DNA from: Candidatus Roizmanbacteria bacterium
GTDB taxonomy: Bacteria > Patescibacteriota > Microgenomatia > GCA-001788215 > 2-01-FULL-40-14
Reading direction: 5' to 3'
NCBI GenBank assembly: GCA_016203755.1
Contig: JACQMD010000069.1
Location: 1 to 8,098 of the forward strand
Length of the DNA stretch: 8,098 nt
This document shows, one piece after another, positions 1-4,767 of the stretch (position 1 is the first letter of the stretch; each line of letters opens with the position of its first letter). The position numbers and the translations under genes are program-made. Under the pieces are notes generated by a model that worked only from the letters and a program-made list of their open reading frames with translations, made no database searches and was not told the origin of the DNA.

Positions 1-11
1 ATACAATAGTT

Positions 12-46
12 TTGACATTTGAGTTTTGAATTTTAAGTTTAATAAT
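12..46 (+). promoter_or_regulatory. Promoter of the tmRNA gene
   Basis: A perfect -35 box TTGACA lies at 12-17. A -10-like hexamer TAAGTT at 34-39 follows after 16 bases; it keeps the T, A and final T of the consensus. Seven bases separate it from position 47, the first base of the mature RNA, so transcription could start at the mature 5' end. An AT-rich TAATAAT at 40-46 is a second candidate but lies too close to the RNA start. The -35 is strong and the -10 weak. Processing of the 5' end by RNase P would loosen the spacing argument. Confidence 0.6.
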
Positions 47-116
47 GGGGATGCACTGATTCGACGGGAAGTTTGTACTTTGACAACCGCAAGCCGACGT
101 TGATATATTCGTCGTT

Positions 117-146
117 TCCGCCAAAGGCGGATCAGCCGCTGGCTGA
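117..146 (+). other. Tandem perfect hairpins of the tmRNA PK1 region
   Basis: Two 6-bp hairpins with 3-base loops abut: TCCGCC (117-122) with GGCGGA (126-131), and TCAGCC (132-137) with GGCTGA (141-146). Just upstream, CGACG (95-99) can pair with CGTCG (110-114). They occupy the place of the first pseudoknot in other tmRNAs, directly before the A-rich single-stranded stretch (147-180) where the ribosome would resume. GCGG at 127-130 can also pair with CCGC at 136-139, so a pseudoknotted alternative is possible. Confidence 0.55.
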
Positions 147-167
147 AAACAGTATCAAAAAAAACAA

Positions 168-296
168 GCAAGAAATAAAACCCTTGCCAAGTTTGTTGAA
201 CGTCTCGAAGCAGCCGAACGGCTGCTTGCTGAGCGATCAGCAGCTTTCAGTCAAGCGCTCTATGCGCAACCGGCGCAAGCCAGGTTGATTGCGTAA
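168..296 (+). other. Probable tmRNA tag reading frame, unusually long
   Basis: Of the three frames after the PK1 region, the one ending in TAA at 294-296 gives the most tag-like C-terminus, AQARLIA-stop, short of the usual hydrophobic AA ending but similar in kind. It is open from 147 (after an in-frame TGA at 144-146). If it begins at the GCA at 168 it encodes 42 residues. The product has an amphipathic, Ala/Leu/Glu/Arg-rich middle. A shorter choice in the same frame is the GCG at 255, preceded by CAGTCAA, giving a 13-residue tag. The other two frames end in KKTSKK (stop 176-178) and NRRKPG (stop 286-288), poor degrons. The stop position fits the distance to the downstream pseudoknots. The resume codon is unresolved. 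Confidence 0.4.
210..287 (+). other. Cluster of hairpins, two with GNRA loops, inside the tmRNA
   Basis: Four short stems follow one another: GCAGCC (210-215) with GGCTGC (220-225); TGCTGA (227-232) with TCAGCA (237-242), closed by a GCGA tetraloop; GCGC (255-258) with GCGC (264-267); and CAACCGGC (267-274) with GCC-A-GGTTG (279-287), closed by a GCAA tetraloop and with one bulged A. Two GNRA loops on near-perfect stems argue for real RNA structure. The block lies inside the best tag frame, where standard tmRNAs have little structure, and accounts for much of the extra length. The third stem shares base 267 with the fourth, so they may not form together. Confidence 0.6.
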
Positions 297-310
297 CACT
301 TGCTGACATT

Positions 311-360
311 TACACTGTTTTTCTCTGGTGAAACGGTGTAGGTGGAAACCAAAGCCGGAG
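311..360 (+). other. H-type pseudoknot in the tmRNA
   Basis: Stem 1 has 10 bp between 311-320 and 331-340, with one G-U pair. Its 10-base loop contains CTCTGG (323-328), which pairs with CCGGAG (355-360) to form stem 2, giving an H-type pseudoknot. It sits 14 bases after the proposed tag stop, where tmRNAs carry PK2. A further candidate uses GAGTAA (366-371) with TTACTC (395-400), with the loop pairing to the A-rich stretch near 412-416. Confidence 0.6.
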
Positions 361-505
361 CAGCAGAGTAAGAAAATTTTGATGCTTTTCGTTTTTACTC
401 GGAGGCTAAGAAAAAGAATCAACAAAAAACAAAGCTTGTAAACGGTTGTAAGAGTGCCTTTTCGGACGGGAGTTCACTACTCCCCATCTCCACCAATTAT
501 TTGTC

Positions 506-1915
506 TTACAATGACTTCAGCTGGAGTGCGTATGCGCTGTTTGGTTTCATTGATAGAATTCGCGAAAGCGTCCCACTCTGGTTAACAGTAAATACAGCAC
601 TCGACTCTACTCCGGTTAAATCCTGCTGGGTGAGCTGATAACGCCCGGCGGGCAATCCGGTAAAAGTGACCGGTACGGTTTCATGATGAGTACTGGTAAG
701 ATCATAGTTCACGATCACCGCAGCAATTGTCCCAAACTCCCGACTGGCAAGCGCGCTTACCCATGTTCCCTCTCCGGTGACAGTGAGCCGGCTTCTTCCT
801 AATACATTGAGAAGCTTCAATCCATAATAACGTGGCTTCTTTGCACCTGTATAGCTCATAATTCCCCATCGCGGCTCTTGTCCATCTTTTATTTCAAATG
901 CAAACGCCATCTCAAGTTTCTCTTCTACCAGATGGCGGATAGTAGCAATGGTATGAGCTGCTGCAATCTCGGTCTCTGAAAGCGGGTTGGGGTTTGAGTC
1001 AAATCCCCATTCAGAAATGATCCGCGGAATCGTGCGATACCGCTCAAACTCATCCCCCGTAAGCCACGCATCAACTTTCACCATGTCAGTCCGATATCCA
1101 GCGGGATCTGAGGAGTAATGATGCCAGGAGAGAAAATCAACACGCAATTGGTATGCATTAGCATAGCGCAAGAATAACTGCATCCAATTTTGATATACGG
1201 CAGTGATGGCAGGCCCTCCTAAAAAGAACCGTTGGACGCCTTGTGCCTTTTGTGCTCCTTGTGCTGAATAATAATAGAGTAGTTTATAATCCTTTCTTCC
1301 ACCGTGAATACTCCATTTGCCGAATGTTTCCAGATCTGGTTCATTCCATACTTCATAATAGACATCAGTTAACTGCGAATCATACGCGGGCCCGCAAATT
1401 CGCGGGTCTTTTGCACTATAGCGTTCAACAGTGCTCTGCACCAGCAATTCCCACTCTTGCCAGTTACGCGGAGCATCAATTAAACTACCGTCAGTTGATA
1501 GAAATTCAGGCATGTATCCCAAACTGAAAAATGGTCGTGCTCCAATACGGAGAATATCGCACACCGTTGCATCAAGCTGATCCCATTGAAAAACGAGCGA
1601 CCCTAACCGGTCTTTCCGAACCACATCATAGAAATCATACATATGATCAATCCGGATATATCGCGGGGAGAGCTCGGCAGTATCGGAAAGTACATTAGCC
1701 AACATTCGCACTCCCTTCTCTTCTCCACCCTGAGCAAGGGCTTTCCAGTTATGCGGAAGAGGCCCGGTAATATTGTTTGTTTCAATAACAATATTTGCAG
1801 GAATTTCGCGGGCGCGACCGATATAGTGCTGACCCCGTTCTGCAACAAACACTAACACTGGCAGGAAGAGTAATAATAAGAGGATGGGGGCTGCTTTCAT
1901 AAAATCTTGTTTCAT
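506..1915 (-). CDS. GH39-like glycoside hydrolase, secreted or membrane-anchored
   Basis: A 469-residue protein predicted to hydrolyse glycosidic bonds outside the cytoplasm; the substrate is unknown (the family includes beta-xylosidases and alpha-L-iduronidases). Residues about 7-25 form a Leu-rich hydrophobic stretch, a signal peptide or anchor. A (beta/alpha)8-type domain follows. VWNEPD carries the likely acid/base Glu192 and ISEWG the likely nucleophile Glu302, 110 residues apart as expected for a retaining clan A enzyme. The last 90 or so residues look like the beta-sandwich that often follows the barrel. I chose the ATG at 1915. The frame extends to a TTG at 1990, but that adds a polar stretch before the signal and would use almost the whole divergent gap. 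No Shine-Dalgarno is visible; a weak TTGTGA, 18 bases, TATTCT promoter can be drawn upstream. It is convergent with the tmRNA, 10 bases away with no terminator between, and divergent from the PBP. GH5 or another clan A family is the main alternative. Confidence 0.8.
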   Translation of the reverse strand: MKQDFMKAAPILLLLLFLPVLVFVAERGQHYIGRAREIPANIVIETNNITGPLPHNWKALAQGGEEKGVRMLANVLSDTAELSPRYIRIDHMYDFYDVVRKDRLGSLVFQWDQLDATVCDILRIGARPFFSLGYMPEFLSTDGSLIDAPRNWQEWELLVQSTVERYSAKDPRICGPAYDSQLTDVYYEVWNEPDLETFGKWSIHGGRKDYKLLYYYSAQGAQKAQGVQRFFLGGPAITAVYQNWMQLFLRYANAYQLRVDFLSWHHYSSDPAGYRTDMVKVDAWLTGDEFERYRTIPRIISEWGFDSNPNPLSETEIAAAHTIATIRHLVEEKLEMAFAFEIKDGQEPRWGIMSYTGAKKPRYYGLKLLNVLGRSRLTVTGEGTWVSALASREFGTIAAVIVNYDLTSTHHETVPVTFTGLPAGRYQLTQQDLTGVESSAVFTVNQSGTLSRILSMKPNSAYALQLKSL

Positions 1916-1960
1916 GCGAATTGAGTGAGTTTTATTTAGAATAACATACTTTTTACTCTC

Positions 1961-1998
1961 TTCACAAGAAACAGAAATTGTGATATACAATCTATACT
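1961..1998 (+). promoter_or_regulatory. Probable promoter of the PBP gene
   Basis: TTCACA (1961-1966, five of six -35 matches) and TACAAT (1986-1991, five of six -10 matches) are separated by 19 bases, slightly long. Counting seven bases from the -10 puts the transcript start at the A of the ATG at 1999, a leaderless mRNA. No Shine-Dalgarno precedes the ATG, which agrees. TATACT at 1993-1998 is another -10-like hexamer, but it would start transcription inside the gene. Confidence 0.45.
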
Positions 1999-4245
1999 AT
2001 GGGATACATTTTCTTTGTCCTTTTATTTTTTTTATTCAGATCTTTTCAGACCGTTGGTGAAGGAACTATCTGGACAGGAAAACTATTAATAAAGCTTATA
2101 ACTATATTCATAAATGAACATATCCGTTTCTTTTCCGATCTCATTTCTCTCCTTAAAAAATGTGTAAGATTACTAGCTAACCTTCTCTATACGCTGCTTT
2201 ATGCAATTGGCGAAATGACTCTTCGGCCATTTCACTCACTCACCTCCCGGCACAAGGCAAAAAAAATGGCGAAATCTGTTCGTTTTTTTTCATTTCGCTC
2301 GTTTGTCTGGGGATTTATACTGGCGCTCATCATCATCAGTATTCCCTCATCAGCACTTCTTCTTTCGAAAGACCTACCCAATCCCGCAATGTTAACAGTT
2401 CGCCAAATACCTCTGACTACCAAACTCTATGACCGGAATGGAGAGCTGTTGTATGAAATATTTTCGGAACAAAACAGAACGCCGGTTAAACTTGTCCAAA
2501 TTCCGCAACAATTTATCCAAGCAACCTTAGCAATTGAGGATAAAAATTTCTATATTCACAAGGGATTTTCACCGCGTGGGATTATCCGGGCGGCATATGC
2601 AACATTAGTAAAAGATGATTTGCAAGGTGGTTCAACCATCACCCAACAATTGGTACGCAGTGCGCTTCTTACCCCGGAAATAAGTCTGAAAAGAAAAATA
2701 AAAGAACTGGTGTTAAGCATTTGGACTGAACAACTCTATGGAAAAGACGAAATTCTCTCAATGTATTTCAATCAAGTCCCGTATGGAGGAACTGCCTGGG
2801 GGGCTGAGGCTGCCGCGCAAACATATTTTGGTAAAAGCATCCGCGACGTCACACTTCCTGAAGCAGCACTTCTTGCTGGTTTACCGGCTGCTCCGACGCG
2901 CTATTCCCCATTCGGCTCACATCCTGAACTTGCTCTTCTTCGACAAAAAGAGGTGCTTCGGGAAATGTATGAAGACGGTTACATCACCAAAGATCAACAG
3001 GAAGAAGCAGAACGTACCACACTGTCGTTTAGACATCCTGATGTTGGAATCTATGCTCCACATTTTGTCATGTATGTGCGCGATATTCTTGCTCAACATT
3101 ATGGTGTCAACACCATGGAACAAGGAGGGTTGCGAGTCACCACAAGTCTTGATCTTACCATCCAAAACTCCGTTCAAACTATCGTTTCCGAAGAGGTAGA
3201 AAAACTTGCACCGCTTATGGTAACCAACGGAGCTGCGCTCGTAACCGATCCTTCTTCCGGACAAATTCTGGCGATGGTGGGATCAGTTGATTACTTCAAC
3301 CTGGAGAAGGATGGGAATGTGAATGTTACGCTTACTCCACAACAGCCGGGTTCTGCCATCAAAGTAATCACCTACGTAACGGCGCTCTCACATGGCTTCA
3401 CCGCCGCAACAATTTTACAGGATAGTCCTATTGCGTATGCAGTACCCGGAAATCCCACGTATGCACCGGTCAATTATGACGGGCGGTTTCACGGGTTTGT
3501 CCCACTTCGGTATGCATTGGGGAATTCGTACAATGTTCCTGCGGTTCGAACTCTGGCAAAAATTGGCATCCCCGCTATGATTGCGCAAGGCAAGCAAATG
3601 GGCATTACTTCATGGAACGATCCCAGCCGCTATGGTCTCTCACTTACTCTGGGGGGAGGGGAAGTCACCATGATTGAAATGGCGCAGGTCTACGGAACGC
3701 TTGCCAATAGCGGCACGTTTACCGGTCTTACCCCGATTCTTACTGTTACTGACTACCGGGGCAACGTGCTTGAAGACCATACAACCCCACACGGCGTGCG
3801 AGCTGTTTCTGAAGACGTTGTATTTATCATCTCAGATATTCTTGCTGATAATGCTGCCCGTACCGCTGCGTTCGGATCAAACTCATCCCTCTCCATACCC
3901 GGCAGCTGGGTTGCGGTCAAAACCGGTACCTCCAATGAAAAACGTGACAACTGGACAATCGGATTTACGAACGATTTTGTGGTTACGGTTTGGGTCGGTA
4001 ATATGGATAATTCTCCTATGCATCCCACGCTTACCTCAGGGATTACTGGAGCAACACCCATCTGGAGAAAAATTACCGACCTGATGCTTACCAAGTTTCC
4101 TTCAACGCCACCTCAAATCCCGGAAGGAGTCGAACAGGTAGTATGTCGGGGAAGGAATGAATATTTTGTAAAAGACGATTCTCGTGCGAATACTTGCCCT
4201 GCCATCCCGACCGTTATCCCTTCTCCGAACGTACAATCTCATTAG
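1999..4245 (+). CDS. Class A penicillin-binding protein (bifunctional transglycosylase/transpeptidase)
   Basis: A 748-residue peptidoglycan synthase that polymerises lipid II into glycan strands and cross-links the peptides on the outer face of the membrane. The N-terminal extension (1-95) is rich in hydrophobic and basic residues; the main membrane segment is about 101-123. The GT51 domain shows AIEDKNFYIHKG with catalytic Glu180, GGSTITQQL (210-218), EQLYGKDEILSMYFN (244-258) and LPEAALLAGLPAAP. The transpeptidase domain shows all three motifs: Ser452-x-x-Lys455, Ser510-Tyr-Asn512 and Lys641-Thr-Gly, so both activities look intact. Two cysteines near the end (716 and 733) could form a disulfide. 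The start at 1999 is preferred because the -10-like TACAAT lies just before it, and long N-terminal extensions are, from memory, common in such PBPs of candidate-phyla bacteria; a start at Met72 would lose it. The stop overlaps that of the convergent ykuK-like gene. The family is firm; assignment to a named PBP is not. Confidence 0.95.
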   Translation: MGYIFFVLLFFLFRSFQTVGEGTIWTGKLLIKLITIFINEHIRFFSDLISLLKKCVRLLANLLYTLLYAIGEMTLRPFHSLTSRHKAKKMAKSVRFFSFRSFVWGFILALIIISIPSSALLLSKDLPNPAMLTVRQIPLTTKLYDRNGELLYEIFSEQNRTPVKLVQIPQQFIQATLAIEDKNFYIHKGFSPRGIIRAAYATLVKDDLQGGSTITQQLVRSALLTPEISLKRKIKELVLSIWTEQLYGKDEILSMYFNQVPYGGTAWGAEAAAQTYFGKSIRDVTLPEAALLAGLPAAPTRYSPFGSHPELALLRQKEVLREMYEDGYITKDQQEEAERTTLSFRHPDVGIYAPHFVMYVRDILAQHYGVNTMEQGGLRVTTSLDLTIQNSVQTIVSEEVEKLAPLMVTNGAALVTDPSSGQILAMVGSVDYFNLEKDGNVNVTLTPQQPGSAIKVITYVTALSHGFTAATILQDSPIAYAVPGNPTYAPVNYDGRFHGFVPLRYALGNSYNVPAVRTLAKIGIPAMIAQGKQMGITSWNDPSRYGLSLTLGGGEVTMIEMAQVYGTLANSGTFTGLTPILTVTDYRGNVLEDHTTPHGVRAVSEDVVFIISDILADNAARTAAFGSNSSLSIPGSWVAVKTGTSNEKRDNWTIGFTNDFVVTVWVGNMDNSPMHPTLTSGITGATPIWRKITDLMLTKFPSTPPQIPEGVEQVVCRGRNEYFVKDDSRANTCPAIPTVIPSPNVQSH

Positions 4246-4718
4246 GTATGGCGGTCAGCAACTTTTGATGCGCCAAAGCTTTCCGGTTTTGTTTTCACTG
4301 CAAATCCTGAGCTTCTGATCATTGAAACTACTTCGCTGATAAGCACACGCGTGGGCCCGTTCTTCCCGATATCCACGTGGATCACAAAATCCAAACCTGA
4401 TATCCCGTTTTTCTTAAACTCTTCAAGCAGTTCTTGAGCGGTAGTTAGAGAATAGGTAGTTTCTTCAAAAATGCGTTGTTTTAACACTCGTTTTTTACGA
4501 TCAATAATACGGCGCCAAAAGTAAATACCACCTCTTCCTACCCGGTGAACAATAATTGCAGTCACAAAATCCGTGGTGCCGCCGTTTTTGACCTGAGAAT
4601 CCGTCCCGATGATCACCTGATACCGTACTTCCTGGTACGATCGCATAAAGGCAATGATGTGATTGCGAAGCAGTGTCAGCGGAACATCTCCGTAAGTAAT
4701 ACTGTGATAGATAGTCAT
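4242..4718 (-). CDS. ykuK: YkuK-family RNase H-like protein
   Basis: A 158-residue cytoplasmic protein of the YkuK family (Pfam 'RNase H-like', formerly DUF458), close in length to Bacillus YkuK (about 170). Shared family landmarks are IGTDSQ (Asp40), VHRVGRGG (58-64), HVDIGK (Asp116) and a C-terminal KPESFGASKVADRHT. Asp40, Glu85 or Glu86, Asp116 and Asp155 could form the metal-binding acidic cluster of an RNase H fold; assigning them is my inference. The substrate and cellular role of the family are, to my knowledge, not established, so nuclease activity should not be assumed. The ATG at 4718 gives the full conserved length and lies 5 bases past an extended -10, with no Shine-Dalgarno. The gene is convergent with the PBP (stop codons overlap) and divergent from the DUF4012 gene. 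Confidence 0.9.
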   Translation of the reverse strand: MTIYHSITYGDVPLTLLRNHIIAFMRSYQEVRYQVIIGTDSQVKNGGTTDFVTAIIVHRVGRGGIYFWRRIIDRKKRVLKQRIFEETTYSLTTAQELLEEFKKNGISGLDFVIHVDIGKNGPTRVLISEVVSMIRSSGFAVKTKPESFGASKVADRHT

Positions 4719-4723
4719 GCTTT

Positions 4724-4732
4724 ATTCTATCA
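4724..4732 (-). promoter_or_regulatory. Extended -10 promoter of the ykuK-like gene
   Basis: Read on the minus strand, TGATAGAAT (4732 to 4724) is a TGn extended -10 with a five-of-six hexamer. Only five bases separate it from the ATG at 4718, so the transcript would begin at or beside the start codon. A weak TTGGAA (4750 to 4745) lies 15 bases upstream as a possible -35. If translation in fact starts further downstream, the leader would be longer. Confidence 0.5.
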
Positions 4733-4750
4733 CGAGGTACGCTATTCCAA

Positions 4751-4759
4751 TGGTACAAT
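4751..4759 (+). promoter_or_regulatory. Extended -10 promoter of the DUF4012 gene
   Basis: TGGTACAAT (4751-4759) is a TGn extended -10 with a five-of-six hexamer, the same TACAAT as before the PBP gene. The ATG at 4768 follows after eight bases, giving a leaderless or one-base-leader mRNA. No convincing -35 is seen, which extended -10 promoters tolerate. It is divergent from, and 18 bases away from, the matching ykuK element in the same 49-base gap. Confidence 0.5.
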
Positions 4760-4767
4760 GAAATTAT

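Larger units (their letters stand above)
47..495 (+). ncRNA. ssrA: Transfer-messenger RNA (tmRNA), one-piece
   Basis: tmRNA rescues stalled ribosomes with SmpB: it enters as an alanyl-tRNA mimic and then supplies a short message that tags the unfinished protein for proteolysis. The 5' strand GGGGATG (47-53) pairs over 7 bp with CATCTCC (485-491), followed by an encoded ACCA tail (492-495). The third pair is G-U, the alanine identity element. The near-universal GATTCGACGGG follows the 5' strand. The T stem is GGGAG (468-472) with CTCCC (480-484). A long-range 7-bp helix joins ACAACCG (83-89) to CGGTTGT (443-449) and closes the pseudoknot ring. Downstream of the likely tag stop are an H-type pseudoknot (311-360) and a possible second one (366-416). 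At 449 nt it is longer than the roughly 360 nt of E. coli; the extra length lies before the tag stop (250 nt here against about 120). The T loop TTCACTA is unusual, with C at the position normally held by A58. The ends and identity are firm; the resume codon is not. Confidence 0.95.

Noticed and set aside
152..178. Short tag frame ending at TAA 176-178 (ending SKKTSKK)
   Set aside because: The position after PK1 is attractive, but the product is all Lys/Ser/Thr with no hydrophobic or Ala ending, unlike any tag I know; kept only as a weak alternative.
73..288. 71-codon open frame at the left end as a small protein gene
   Set aside because: It lies wholly inside the tmRNA, has no initiation signal, and its stretches of hairpin and A-rich sequence are explained by the RNA.
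511..524. Imperfect palindrome after the tmRNA as its terminator
   Set aside because: The stem is short with a mismatch, has no T tract, and lies in the coding end of the hydrolase gene.
1916..1990. Upstream TTG start of the glycoside hydrolase (494 residues)
   Set aside because: It would put 25 mostly polar residues before the signal segment and consume the divergent promoter region.
3753..4094. Antisense open frames within the PBP gene and similar long shadows elsewhere (for example 4501-4920 minus)
   Set aside because: They mirror strongly conserved coding sequence on the other strand and show no family motif or start signal of their own.
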